Source of the DNA: Roseateles puraquae
Lineage (GTDB): Bacteria; Pseudomonadota; Gammaproteobacteria; Burkholderiales; Burkholderiaceae_C
DNA: 64,000 nucleotides
Assembly (NCBI RefSeq): GCF_002205845.1
Contig: NZ_NISI01000007.1
Location: 1-64,000, forward strand
Direction: 5' to 3'
Part shown: positions 17,927-26,991 of the stretch, piece by piece
How the letters are laid out: each line of letters starts with the position of its first letter
How positions within the stretch are numbered: position 1 is the stretch's first letter
Notes under the pieces: generated by a model
The model's input: only the letters and a program-made list of their open reading frames with translations
Told to the model about the DNA's origin: nothing
Database searches by the model: none
Translations under genes and position numbers: made by a program

Positions 17927-20418
17927 CGGCGCCTGCGCCGGCTGCGCGTGCGCGGCTCCGCACGTGACTGGCCAAAGGCGAGACGGTCCTTCACATCGAC
18001 CACCTCGCCACCGCCGGCCGCCGCCTCCAGCTCCGCCAGCATGCGCGAAAGACGTTGCGCCAGCGACTCCGTCGAGGTGCGTTCCCGCAGCCGCTCCACC
18101 AGCAGCGGAAACGCCAGCGGCGTGGGTCGGGACGGGCGCTGAATGTCCAGCGTCTGCGCCGCCATGCGGGCCAGCGTCTGCGCCAGCGCGTCCACATCCA
18201 GCTCGGCCGACAACAGTTCGGCCTGCGCCTGCCACAGCAAGCGGTTGTCCGGGTCGTGCTCGCGGAAGACGTCGAAGTACAGCGACGCCGAGGCCTGAAG
18301 CTGGCGCTGGCTGCGCGCTTCGCCCGGGTGACTCTGGAAGATCAGCCCGGCGATGCGGGCGATCTGCCGGAAGCGCCGCCGCGCCAGCTCACTGGCATTC
18401 AGGCTCGCCAGCACTTCCTCGCGCAGCGTGTCGCGGCTCACGGGCTCCAGCAGGTCCGGCAGGCGCGAAGCCCAGTCCACGTCCGTGGCGCTCAGCAGCT
18501 CCAGCCCGTAGTCGTTGATCGCCATCATGAACGTGGCCGGCGTGTCGCGGCCGGCGCGCCAGGCCAGCAGCGAGGCCAGGCCCAGATGCACGGTGCGGCC
18601 TGCGAAAGGAAACAGGAAGAGGTGATGCCCGTCGGCCGAGGTCATCACCTCCGCCACCAGGCGCGATTCACCCGGCAGGGCTGACCACTGCGCCTGAAGC
18701 GCCAGCAGCGGCGCCACGAAGCGCATCTCGCGGTCCGCATGGCGGCCTTGGCCCACCTCGTCAAAGCGCACCAGCATCGCGTGCGACAGCGTGTCAGAGA
18801 TCGGAAACTGCCCGCCATCCCAGCGCGGCAGCAGCGCCTTGCCCGGCGGCGCCGTGCGCACATAGGCCGTGAGCCCCTCCACGCGCACCAGCTCCAGCGA
18901 CCGCCCCCCCAGCAGGAAGACATCGCCCGCCCGCAGCCGTGCGATGAAGCTCTCCTCCACGGTGGCAATGCGCCCGCCGGTCACGAACTGCACGTTCATG
19001 GCGGCATCCGACACGATGGTGCCAATGTTGCTGCGGTGACGTCGGGCAAGGCGCACATCGGGCACCCGCCAGACGCCGTCTTCATCGGGCATGACGCGCT
19101 GGAAGTCGGGGTAGGCGCGCAGCGATTCGCCACCGTGGCGCACGAACGCGAGCGCCCATTGCCAGGCGTCATCGCCAAGGCCGGCGTAGCTGGGCGCGGT
19201 GCGCACCTCGGCCAGCAGCTCATCGGGCCTGAAGCCGCCGCCGAGCGCGACCGTGACCAGATGCTGCACCAGCACGTCCAACGGGGCCTCGGGCGGTCGG
19301 CGCGGCTCCATGTCGCCCGCCTGCACGGCCGCGCGCAAGGCCGAGGCCTCGACGATCTCCAGGCTGTGCGTCGGCACGAGCGTGACCCGCGATGCCCGCC
19401 CCGGCGCATGTCCGCTGCGCCCGGCCCGTTGAAGCAGCCGCGCCACACCCTTGGCCGAGCCGATCTGCAGCACCTGTTCCACCGGCAGGAAGTCCACGCC
19501 CAGGTCCAGGCTGGCCGTGCAAACCACGCACTTGAGCTGACCCGCCTTCATGGCGCCTTCCACCCAGCGGCGCAGCTCGGCATCCACCGAGCCGTGATGC
19601 AGGGCGATCAGTCCCGCCCAGTCGGGCCGAGCCTCCAGCAGCGCCTGGAACCAGCGCTCGCATTGCGAGCGGGTGTTGGTGAACACCAGCGTGTTGGCCG
19701 CGGCTTCGATGCGCGCCACCACGGCCGGCAGCATGGTCAGCCCCATGTGGCCGCCCCAGGCGAAGCGTTCGATGCGCGGCGGCAGCAGGGTGTCGATGAC
19801 GATCTTCTTGTCCTGCGCACCGCGCACGATGACCGCCCCGGACGCCAGGGTGTCGCGGGCCTCTTCCAGATTGGCCAGCGTGGCCGACAGGCCCCAGGTC
19901 ATGAGGCCCGGGTTCCAGTGCCGCAGCCGGGCCAGGGCCAGCTGCAACTGCACGCCGCGCTTGCTGCCCAGCAGCTCATGCCACTCGTCGACCACGACAA
20001 GCTTCACGCGCCGCAGCACCTCGGGCGCGTCGGCGCGCGACAGCATGAGACTGAGCGACTCCGGTGTCGTCACCAGCGCGGTCGGCCAGCGGCGCTGCTG
20101 CGATGCGCGCTCGCTGCTGGAGGTGTCACCCGTGCGAGCGGCCAGGGTCCAGTCGGGCGCCAGGCCGGCGGCGGCGTCCTGCAGGGCCAGCAGGGTGTCG
20201 TGGCTGAGCGCGCGCATGGGGGTGATCCAGAGCACGGTCAGGGGGGCTTCCTGGTGGGCCAGCGCCTGCAGGGCGCCGAGCCACACGGCCAGGGTCTTGC
20301 CAGCGCCGGTGGTGGCGTGCAGCAGGCCGGACTGACCTTTGGCCATGGCTTGCCAGACCTTCTTCTGGAAGGGGAAGGGGGACCAGCCTTTGCTGGTGAG
20401 CCAGTCGGTGGGGCTCAT
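17923..20418 (-). CDS. lhr: Ligase-associated DEXH-box ATP-dependent DNA helicase (Lhr family)
   Basis: 831 residues from ATG 20418; a TTG at 20448 would add ten residues. Superfamily 2 motifs: Walker [13 protein letters not shown] in [17 protein letters not shown] in [13 protein letters not shown], and motif VI region [13 protein letters not shown]. The remainder is the winged-helix and Lhr-Core C-terminal domain. Lhr-Core enzymes are 3'-5' single-strand DNA translocases/helicases. In the orthologous four-gene repair cluster the helicase accompanies an MPE nuclease, MBL exonuclease and LigB. Here 652 bases including an inverted-repeat element separate it from the ligase gene. Confidence 0.92.
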   Translation of the reverse strand: MSPTDWLTSKGWSPFPFQKKVWQAMAKGQSGLLHATTGAGKTLAVWLGALQALAHQEAPLTVLWITPMRALSHDTLLALQDAAAGLAPDWTLAARTGDTSSSERASQQRRWPTALVTTPESLSLMLSRADAPEVLRRVKLVVVDEWHELLGSKRGVQLQLALARLRHWNPGLMTWGLSATLANLEEARDTLASGAVIVRGAQDKKIVIDTLLPPRIERFAWGGHMGLTMLPAVVARIEAAANTLVFTNTRSQCERWFQALLEARPDWAGLIALHHGSVDAELRRWVEGAMKAGQLKCVVCTASLDLGVDFLPVEQVLQIGSAKGVARLLQRAGRSGHAPGRASRVTLVPTHSLEIVEASALRAAVQAGDMEPRRPPEAPLDVLVQHLVTVALGGGFRPDELLAEVRTAPSYAGLGDDAWQWALAFVRHGGESLRAYPDFQRVMPDEDGVWRVPDVRLARRHRSNIGTIVSDAAMNVQFVTGGRIATVEESFIARLRAGDVFLLGGRSLELVRVEGLTAYVRTAPPGKALLPRWDGGQFPISDTLSHAMLVRFDEVGQGRHADREMRFVAPLLALQAQWSALPGESRLVAEVMTSADGHHLFLFPFAGRTVHLGLASLLAWRAGRDTPATFMMAINDYGLELLSATDVDWASRLPDLLEPVSRDTLREEVLASLNASELARRRFRQIARIAGLIFQSHPGEARSQRQLQASASLYFDVFREHDPDNRLLWQAQAELLSAELDVDALAQTLARMAAQTLDIQRPSRPTPLAFPLLVERLRERTSTESLAQRLSRMLAELEAAAGGGEVVDVKDRLAFGQSRAEPRTRSRRRRR

Positions 20419-20466
20419 GGCTGGGGGTCTTGTGGGGTGCTCTTGCAAGGCGCTGGCTCGCTGGCT

Positions 20467-21031
20467 AGGCCCATGCCGGGAGTTCGCCCCGGCGGGCGAC
20501 CTACTTTTTGAGCGACCAAAAAGTAGGCAAAAAGTCGCCCCCCGATCCGCCCGGCCCTGCGGGCTTCCCTGTGCTGCTCAGGCCTTGAGGGCCCGCGCAA
20601 AACTCGCTTCGCTACGCTGCGCTCAAACAGTTGCGCGGAGTCAGTTGTTGAAGCGCGCTGCGCGCGCGCCCTCAAGTCCTTCCGCTGCTCGGCGGGCTCA
20701 AGGGGGGACAGCAGGAACAGCCACGACCGAAGGGATGTGGCGTTTGGCTGTTGGCTGTTTCGGCTGTTTCGGGCTTCCCCTTCTAAACCGCCGAGAAGCG
20801 CAGAAGCCCGGGGCGCGCGCGCAGCGCGCTTCAACAACTGACTCAGCGCCACTGTCCGACCGCAGCGAACGCAGTGAGCGAAGGGAGTTTGGCGCTGGCC
20901 CCGGGCTTCGAGCATCGCAGGGCACCCAGAAGCGCAGCGCAGGGGCGGTTTTGCAGGGGCCGCTCTTTGCCTACTTTCTGGCGGGCCAGAAAGTAGGTCG
21001 CCCGTCGGGGCGAATTCCCGGCATGGGCCTT
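20467..21031 (+). repeat. 565-bp non-coding inverted-repeat element inside the repair cassette
   Basis: The 652 bases between the ligase stop and helicase start carry outer arms of ~67 bp (20467-20533 and 20965-21031) that are imperfect inverted copies, and inner 34-bp arms (20638-20671 and 20811-20844) that are perfect inverted copies. Each outer arm is itself a hairpin: CCTACTTTCTGGC pairs with GCCAGAAAGTAGG in the right arm. The interior has no convincing gene; open frames there differ between strands and mirror the repeat. Outer-arm sequences of this type (AAAGTAGG hairpins next to GCCCATGCCGGG) look like a dispersed intergenic repeat family of Burkholderiales; the family assignment is from memory. 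Confidence 0.85.
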
Positions 21032-21070
21032 GCCAGTCACCAAGCGGCTCGCACGCACACCGAACGCCAC

Positions 21071-22717
21071 TCACCCCGCTTCCTCCATCAACAACCGCAA
21101 CGCCCCCAGCGTATCCGCCTCATGCAGAGGCTTGTCCCCCCGCATGCGCAACATCCGCGGGAACCGCACCGCGATGCCGCTCTTGTGCCGCGTGCTCGCC
21201 TGGATGCCCTCGAAGCCCAGTTCGAACACCAGCGTCGGCCGCACCCGCCGCACCGGCCCGAACTTCTCGACCGTGGTCTGCCGCACCACCCGGTCCACCT
21301 GCTTGATCTCCTCGTCGGTCAGCCCCGAATACGCCTTGGCGAAAGGCACGAGCTGCAAGTCGCTGACGGCACCGTCGAGCGCCGCCTGCGCCTCGGCCGC
21401 GTCCCGCGGTGGGCGGCTCCAGACGGCGAAGCTGTAGTCGGTGTAGAGGTTGGCGCGGCGGCCGTGGCCGGCCTGGGCGTAGATCAGCACGGCATCCACG
21501 CTCAGCGGCGCGATCTTCCATTTCCACCACGCGTTGCCGGTGCGACCGATGCCGTAGGCCGACTCGCGGTGCTTGAGCATCAGGCCCTCCACGCGCCGTT
21601 CGCGCGAGCCTTCGCGGGCGGCGGCCAGGCCTGGCCAGTCGGGCGCGTCCACCAACGGCGACACCGCCACGCCCAGGGCCAGCAGGCGTTCGCGGCGCTG
21701 GCGCAGCGGCTCGGTGCGGCGGTCGGCGCCTTCGCTTTCGAGCAGGTCGTAGGCGAGCAGGCGCACCGGCGCTTCGGCCAGGATGGCCTTGGACAGCTTC
21801 GTGCGGCCGATGCGCTTTTGCAGCAGCGCGAAAGGCGCGGGCTCGGCCTCGCCGTGCCGCCAGGCCAGCAGCTCGCCGTCCACCACGGTGCCATCGGGCC
21901 AGGTGGCGGCCTCCAGCGCTACCTCCGGGAATCGCTCCGTCACCAGTTCCTCACCGCGCGACCAGATCCAGACCTGGCCGTCGCGCTTGACCACCTGGGC
22001 GCGGATGCCGTCGTACTTCCATTCGGCCAACCAGTCGTCGCGCGCCCCCAGGCTGTCAGCCGGCTCGCCGGGCAGCGGATGCGCCAGGAAGAAGGGGTAG
22101 GGCTGGCCACCCCGGGCGCCGCCGGGTTGTTCGGTCAGCAGGGCCTCGAAGCGTTCAGCGGTGGGCGGGGTGTCGATGTCGGTGTAGCCCATCATGCGCT
22201 GCGCAATGCCGGCCGCGTCGGCGCCCGACCACTCCGCCAGCGCACGCTGCACGAGCAGCTTGCTGACCCCCACACGGAAGCCGCCGCCCACCAGTTTCAC
22301 GAACATGAAGCGCTCATCTGCCGTCAGCCCGCCCCAGGCGGCCAGCACCGTCTCCCGGCGCGCCGCCGGGTCCAGCCCGCGCAGCGGCAGGATGCGGTGG
22401 CGCATCCAGCTCGACAGCGGCTCGTCGATGCGCGTCGCCGGATCGGGCAGCACATAGGCGATGGCTTCGGCCAGGTCGCCGGTGGCGGCGTAACCGGCTT
22501 CGAACAGCCACTCCGGCAGGCCGGCCGCCTCGCAGGCCAGGGCGCGCAGCTCAGCCGTGGGCACCGCCCGGCGCGGCGTGCCGCCCGCCAGCAGATAGAC
22601 CGCCCAGGCTGCGTCATCCGCCGGCGCCTCGGCCAGGTAGCGCTTGAGCGCCGCCACCTTGGCCAGCGTCGACGTGCTGGCGTCCAGTGCGAGGTACAGG
22701 GCCACGAACCGCTTCAT
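21071..22717 (-). CDS. ligB: ATP-dependent DNA ligase (LigB-type, repair cassette)
   Basis: 548 residues. Nucleotidyltransferase motif I is EWKYDGIRAQ with the adenylated lysine at 234. An N-terminal DNA-binding domain (~1-200) precedes it and an OB domain follows (~410-548, ending in an MRGDKPLHEADTL segment). It matches the stand-alone ATP-dependent ligases of the exonuclease-ligase-Lhr-MPE cluster known from Pseudomonas putida and relatives. Its start overlaps the exonuclease stop by ATGA. It is distinct from the NAD-dependent replicative ligase, which is not in the window. Confidence 0.93.
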   Translation of the reverse strand: MKRFVALYLALDASTSTLAKVAALKRYLAEAPADDAAWAVYLLAGGTPRRAVPTAELRALACEAAGLPEWLFEAGYAATGDLAEAIAYVLPDPATRIDEPLSSWMRHRILPLRGLDPAARRETVLAAWGGLTADERFMFVKLVGGGFRVGVSKLLVQRALAEWSGADAAGIAQRMMGYTDIDTPPTAERFEALLTEQPGGARGGQPYPFFLAHPLPGEPADSLGARDDWLAEWKYDGIRAQVVKRDGQVWIWSRGEELVTERFPEVALEAATWPDGTVVDGELLAWRHGEAEPAPFALLQKRIGRTKLSKAILAEAPVRLLAYDLLESEGADRRTEPLRQRRERLLALGVAVSPLVDAPDWPGLAAAREGSRERRVEGLMLKHRESAYGIGRTGNAWWKWKIAPLSVDAVLIYAQAGHGRRANLYTDYSFAVWSRPPRDAAEAQAALDGAVSDLQLVPFAKAYSGLTDEEIKQVDRVVRQTTVEKFGPVRRVRPTLVFELGFEGIQASTRHKSGIAVRFPRMLRMRGDKPLHEADTLGALRLLMEEAG

Positions 22718-23799
22718 GCGCCAGCCTCGGTGCCGGTGACGGACTCAGCCGTGCCGCCTTCGGCACCCTCGACGGCCTCATCGCCGTACTCGGTCACGAA
22801 GGCCTCGGCGCGCAGTCCCAGTTCGCCCAGGTAGCGGATGAGGGCGCCTTCGTCGCCGTGGGTCACGATGACGCGATGCGCGCCGGTGGCGCGGATGGCG
22901 CTGAGCAGCCCGGGCCAGTCCGCGTGGTCGCTGAACACGAAGCCGCGGTCCACGCCGCGGCGCCGACGCGCGCCGCGCAGCCGCATCCAGCCGCTGGCAA
23001 ACGCATCGCTGTGCGGGCCCAGAGCCTTGGCCCAGCGGCTGCCCTGCACCGCGGGCGGCGCAATGACGAGGGCCCCGCGTGGCGCTTTCACGCGGGTCTC
23101 GGCGGACACGGCAGTCACCTCGGGCAAGGCCACGCCGGCCGCGCGGTAGGCCTCGTTGAGCCGGGCCACGGCGCCGTGCACCAGCACCGGCCCCGGCGCA
23201 TCAGCAGTCGCCAGGCCGGCCACCAGGCGCTGGGCCTTGCCCAGGCTGTAACCCATCAGCAGCGCGTGCCGGCCTTCGGCGGCGCAGGCGGCCCACCAGG
23301 CGCGCATCTCGGCCAGGACTTCGGTCTGCGGCGCCCATCGGTAGATGGGCAGGCCGAAGGTGCTTTCGGTAATGAACACATCGCAGCGCACCGGCTCGAA
23401 CGGTGCGCAGGTGGTGTTGATGTCACCGGCGCCGCTGACGAAGTAGTCGCCCGACACCACCCACACCTCGCCGCGGTGCTCGACGCGCACCTGGGCCGAG
23501 CCGAGCACATGGCCGGCCGGATGCAGGCTCAGGGTCACGTCACCCAGCTGCAGCAGCTCGCCGTAGGCCAGGCCCTGGAAATGGATGTCGGACCCGAGCC
23601 GCGCACGCAGCAGGCCCTCGGCGTCGCGGTGGGCCAGGTAGTGGCCGTGACCCCAGCGCGCATGGTCGGCATGCGCATGCGTGATGACCGCCCGCTCGAC
23701 CGGCCGCCAGGGGTCGATGTAGAAGCCGCCCGGCGGGCAGTACAGGCCCTCGGGGCGGCGTTGGATCAGGTCGTCAGGGGCGGGGCTGGCGGCAGTCAT
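22714..23799 (-). CDS. Ligase-associated exonuclease, metallo-beta-lactamase/beta-CASP family
   Basis: 361 residues from ATG 23799 (MTAASPAPDDLIQRRPEGLY); a GTG at 23826 is an alternative. Motifs: THAHADHARWG for the first zinc site, PAGHVLGSAQV, WVVSGDYF, and FSDHADWPGL in the beta-CASP part, resembling mRNA 3'-end processing factors. In the characterised cluster this protein is a metal-dependent DNA exonuclease. First gene of the four-gene cassette and translationally coupled to the ligase. Confidence 0.9.
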   Translation of the reverse strand: MTAASPAPDDLIQRRPEGLYCPPGGFYIDPWRPVERAVITHAHADHARWGHGHYLAHRDAEGLLRARLGSDIHFQGLAYGELLQLGDVTLSLHPAGHVLGSAQVRVEHRGEVWVVSGDYFVSGAGDINTTCAPFEPVRCDVFITESTFGLPIYRWAPQTEVLAEMRAWWAACAAEGRHALLMGYSLGKAQRLVAGLATADAPGPVLVHGAVARLNEAYRAAGVALPEVTAVSAETRVKAPRGALVIAPPAVQGSRWAKALGPHSDAFASGWMRLRGARRRRGVDRGFVFSDHADWPGLLSAIRATGAHRVIVTHGDEGALIRYLGELGLRAEAFVTEYGDEAVEGAEGGTAESVTGTEAGA

Positions 23800-23865
23800 C
23801 GGCCGCTTGAGTGTGCCCAAACCCACGGTCGACCGCGGTTGCGGGGTCTTGCCCCGCGCTGCGCG

Positions 23866-25281
23866 TCAGCCCCGGCCGGGCGACGAGTGCTTCTGGCCGC
23901 CGCAGCCGGCGATCTCGATGCGCGTGGCCGTCAGCGTCGTGCCGCTGAGCGTGCCGCGCAACTTGACCTGCGCGCCCACCACCAGGCAGCTGGACGAGCC
24001 CGACTCAAACTCCGCCTTGCTGGCGTCCACGGTGTAGGTGCCCGCCGGCACATTGGTGTTGGCGGCGGTGACGGTCACCGTGAACGACGTGGTGCTGGTG
24101 ATGCTGGCCACCTTGCCGATGACGCCCGGGTTGTACTTCTCACCCTTGCCGGGATTGGACGAGGCGCCGTCCAGGTCGAACACCGTGGCCGTGATCTGGG
24201 TCGTGCCGGTGCCCGCGGCCTTGCCGGCGAAGCGCACCGTGGCGCCCACCGTCACGTCGCTGGCCTGGCCGTGCGCGAAGCGGGCCGAGCTGACATCCAC
24301 CACCACGCTGTTGCTGCTGGGCAGGAAATTGGCGTCCGTCAGCGACACCGTGATCAGCGAGCCGCTGACGGCCGTCACCGTGCCCGCACCGCGCAGCCGC
24401 GGCAGGGTGGCGGTGCCGTCGCCCGTGCTGCCGGCGGGCAGCACATGCACCACGCTGGCGGTCACGGTGGCCGGGTCGGCCGTGGTGGCGCCCGGCGTCA
24501 CCTTGCCCTTGACCTCCACGTTCGCGCCCACGGCCAGGTCGGCGAGCGTCAGCTTGGCCTGGGTCTGCTCATTGACGATCGTGGCGTCGGCCGCCAGCGT
24601 GACCACGACGCTGCCCAGCCGGCTGTCGTTCACCGTGAAGCTGCCGGCCGTGGTGTTCACCGCCGTCACGCTGCCGTGCACCTCGGCCTGCTGGCGGATG
24701 AACTTGCCGAAGGCTTCGCCGGCATCGCGCCGTTCCACCACCGCAGTGACGATGCCGGTGGTGGCGTCGTAGGAGAACTTCGCGAGGTTGAAGTCCAGCA
24801 CCAGTTGGCCGGTGTTGGCCGGGTTGAGGTCCAGGTCGCGCAGGGTCAGCACCTGGTCGGCGCCGGTGCTGTTGAAGCGGGCGGAAAGGGTCTTGCTGCC
24901 GTCCAGCGACACTAGTTGCACCGCATTGCCCAGGGTCACCTTGATCTGGGCGTACACGCCGGCCGGCAGGGTCACGGTCGACATGAACTGGCCCACGTCG
25001 GCCAGGGACGACAGGTTGACCGAGACCGGGCTGGCCGAGGCATCCAAGAGCGTGACCTCGGTGCCGGCGCCGTCCACCGCCGTGATCTTCTTGATCGTGA
25101 CCCAGACCTTGGAATATTCCGTGGCCAGGTTGTCCGTGATGTAGGTCTGCAGCTTGTAGGACAGGGGGGAAGCCGTCGGGGCTTCGGTCGTGCTGCCGCC
25201 CCCGCCGCCGCAGGCGACGAGCAGGGCCGTGGCCGCACTGGCCGCGGCGGCCAGGCGCAGGAGAGAAGTGCTGATGGTCAT
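23866..25281 (-). CDS. DUF5666/DUF4382-type lipoprotein
   Basis: 471 residues from ATG 25281 with GGAGA before it. The signal peptide ends in LLVAC followed by a glycine run, a lipobox, so the protein is lipid-anchored outside the inner membrane. Residues ~35-180 resemble a DUF4382 beta-sandwich; after this come four or so OB-like repeats (for example EVHGSVTAVNTTAGSFTVND and GAGTVTAVSGSLITVSLTD), the DUF5666 pattern. Function unknown. A promoter-like motif shared with the ECF sigma gene lies 48-78 bases upstream of the start, which suggests that it belongs to the sigma regulon. Confidence 0.75.
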   Translation of the reverse strand: MTISTSLLRLAAAASAATALLVACGGGGGSTTEAPTASPLSYKLQTYITDNLATEYSKVWVTIKKITAVDGAGTEVTLLDASASPVSVNLSSLADVGQFMSTVTLPAGVYAQIKVTLGNAVQLVSLDGSKTLSARFNSTGADQVLTLRDLDLNPANTGQLVLDFNLAKFSYDATTGIVTAVVERRDAGEAFGKFIRQQAEVHGSVTAVNTTAGSFTVNDSRLGSVVVTLAADATIVNEQTQAKLTLADLAVGANVEVKGKVTPGATTADPATVTASVVHVLPAGSTGDGTATLPRLRGAGTVTAVSGSLITVSLTDANFLPSSNSVVVDVSSARFAHGQASDVTVGATVRFAGKAAGTGTTQITATVFDLDGASSNPGKGEKYNPGVIGKVASITSTTSFTVTVTAANTNVPAGTYTVDASKAEFESGSSSCLVVGAQVKLRGTLSGTTLTATRIEIAGCGGQKHSSPGRG

Positions 25282-25329
25282 CGTGGGTCTCCGCAGGTGA
25301 GCCGGGCGGGGAGAGGCCCGGATGCTGCG

Positions 25330-25359
25330 GACAACGATGCGGCGCGCAGGTTTTATCCC
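25330..25359 (-). promoter_or_regulatory. Candidate ECF-sigma promoter before the DUF5666 gene
   Basis: Reading the minus strand, GGGATAAAACC is followed after 12 bases by CGTTGTC. Nearly the same blocks and intervening GCGCGCCG occur upstream of the sigma gene itself (28263-28291). The site leaves a ~48-base leader containing the ribosome-binding site. Assignment to the local sigma factor is inference. Confidence 0.45.
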
Positions 25360-25387
25360 TGCCGTGGGGTCGGTGTGTGTCGAAACG

Positions 25388-26863
25388 TCAATGCGCCGCG
25401 GCCAGCGCGGTGGCGGGCAGGCCGACGATGCCGTGGCCATAGATGCGGTCGCGCCCCGGTTCGCCGGCGTCCAGCGCGTTGCGCGCCAACTGGGCGACCG
25501 CTGCCTGGGCTGCGGCCGGGTCGGGTTGGCGAAGGCGCAGCGCGAGCGCCGCAGCCACCACCGGCGCGGCGAGCGAGGTGCCGCGCCAGGTGCGGGTGGT
25601 GCCGTCAGGGCCGGGCAGCTCCACGATGCCGGGCGCCGCAAACGCCACATGCTCGCCACGCCCGGCCTCCACCAGCACGCGGCCCTGGCGGTCGACGGCG
25701 GTCACCGCGATCACGCCGGGGTAGGCCGCCGGGTAGAGCGGCGGTGCTGCAGGCCCGTCATTGCCCACGGCGGCCACCAGCAGATGCCCACGCGCCAGGA
25801 AGGCCGCGACCACGGCGGCCATCACGCGGTTGTAGGGCCCCACGGCGCTCACGTTCACGACCGGCACGCGCTCGGCGTCCAGCGCCTGAAGCGCTGTCGC
25901 GATCGCATCCACCGCGCCCTGGCCGCAGCCCAGGTCCGCCGCATGCAGCACCGGACGCCGGCCGGCCTGCTGCAGGCCGCGCGCCAGCACCAGGGCCACG
26001 GCCTGACCATGCCCCTCCGGCACGGCCCGCGACAGGCAGCGAGCCCCGACGGGACGCACCTCGCCCGGCAGGGTCAGCTCGCCACCCGGCACCAAGGCTT
26101 CATCGATGAGGCCCACATGCACCGGTTCCGGCGGCGGTGCCGAGGTGGCAGGCGCCGGTGGTGGCGGTGCGCGCCGGGCAGGCTCGGTGCGGCCGCTGCC
26201 GAGCAGCACATGGTTGAAGTCGATTTCGGCCTCCGGCACCAGGCGGCGGCCCAGCGCCACCGCGCGCGCCAACGTCAGGTCCGCCGGTGTGCGCAGCACG
26301 ATCAGGCGGCGGCCCAGCACCGCGCTCTCGCGCACCGCAATGAAGCCGCGCCGGGCCAGCGCGGCTGGCAGCTCGGCATCCGCGGGCAGCAGCATCGTGA
26401 TCTCGGCCCGCAGCACCGGCGCGCCGATGGGGTCGCGTTCATAGGCCAGCGGGTTGCTGCGCACCAGTTGGTCGCCGCGCTGCCAGCGGGCCTCCGGCAT
26501 GTCAGCGCCCGGGCGCGGCAGGGGGCCGCCGTTGCGGTCATCGCCCTCGCGCCGCCCGCTGCCGTCGCGCGTGCTGCCGTCCTCCCGTCCGTTGCGGCCG
26601 GGCCCGGCCCCATCCTTGGCCGCGTCGTCCGTGCGCGCCCCGTCCTTGCCGCTGTTGTTGCTGCCCGGGTTGCTCGGGGTGGTGCGCCCGCCGGGCCAGC
26701 CGCTGGTGGGGGTGGACGGCAGTGTCATGGGGCGGGACAGGCCCGAACTGCCGCTGCCGCTGCCACTGCCACTGCCGCCCCCGCGGTTGTCACCCCAGGC
26801 CGTGGGCGCCAGCAGGAGCAGGGCCAGTCCCAGGGTGCGCAGCGTGGCGTTCAGCGTGACCAT
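25388..26863 (-). CDS. Secreted S8 (subtilisin-type) serine protease
   Basis: 491 residues. A signal peptide (TLGLALLLLAPTAWG) is followed by ~110 residues of low-complexity Gly/Ser/Asp/Arg sequence, a ~100-residue prodomain-like segment and the S8 domain from ~245. Catalytic residues visible: Asp254 in GLIDEAL, His285 in EGHGQAVA, the oxyanion Asn in VGNDGP and Ser430 in RGTSLAAP. The Asp motif lacks the usual DTG and the His motif has HGQ for HGT, so it is a divergent but apparently complete triad. It is likely periplasmic or surface-exposed. Its start overlaps a microprotein gene by 13 bases in the sigma/anti-sigma operon. Confidence 0.87.
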   Translation of the reverse strand: MVTLNATLRTLGLALLLLAPTAWGDNRGGGSGSGSGSGSSGLSRPMTLPSTPTSGWPGGRTTPSNPGSNNSGKDGARTDDAAKDGAGPGRNGREDGSTRDGSGRREGDDRNGGPLPRPGADMPEARWQRGDQLVRSNPLAYERDPIGAPVLRAEITMLLPADAELPAALARRGFIAVRESAVLGRRLIVLRTPADLTLARAVALGRRLVPEAEIDFNHVLLGSGRTEPARRAPPPPAPATSAPPPEPVHVGLIDEALVPGGELTLPGEVRPVGARCLSRAVPEGHGQAVALVLARGLQQAGRRPVLHAADLGCGQGAVDAIATALQALDAERVPVVNVSAVGPYNRVMAAVVAAFLARGHLLVAAVGNDGPAAPPLYPAAYPGVIAVTAVDRQGRVLVEAGRGEHVAFAAPGIVELPGPDGTTRTWRGTSLAAPVVAAALALRLRQPDPAAAQAAVAQLARNALDAGEPGRDRIYGHGIVGLPATALAAAH

Positions 26864-26991
26864 GCCACATCATCGGCGCAAGTCGGGCAGCTGGCATCCG
26901 GTGTGTGCCCGGCCCAGTGCCACCATGCGCCCGCCGCGAGGACGAGCCCGACCAGCACCATCACGCGTCGGCGACGCGGCCCGCGCTTCAT
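26851..26991 (-). CDS. 46-residue membrane microprotein with CxxC motif
   Basis: ATG 26991 overlaps the anti-sigma stop by ATGA, and its TGA at 26851-26853 lies 13 bases inside the S8 protease gene. The peptide has a basic N-terminus (MKRGPRRRRV), one hydrophobic segment (MVLVGLVLAAGAWWHWAG) and an exported tail with CPTC. The tight overlaps on both sides argue that it is translated as part of the operon. No known family recognised; it could be a thiol or metal-binding accessory of the sigma/anti-sigma pair or the protease. Confidence 0.6.
   Translation of the reverse strand: MKRGPRRRRVMVLVGLVLAAGAWWHWAGHTPDASCPTCADDVAWSR

Noticed and set aside
20449..21070. Protein-coding genes or an insertion sequence inside the inverted-repeat element
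   Set aside because: Frames on the two strands are images of one another because of the inverted repeats; no transposase motif or credible start was found.
20339..22834. An 831-codon plus-strand frame over the ligase gene and inverted repeat
   Set aside because: Antisense to the clearly conserved ligase, and its first part is the repeat element; product is not protein-like.
22687..24915. A 742-codon plus-strand frame over the exonuclease and DUF5666 genes
   Set aside because: Antisense shadow of two well-supported minus-strand genes.
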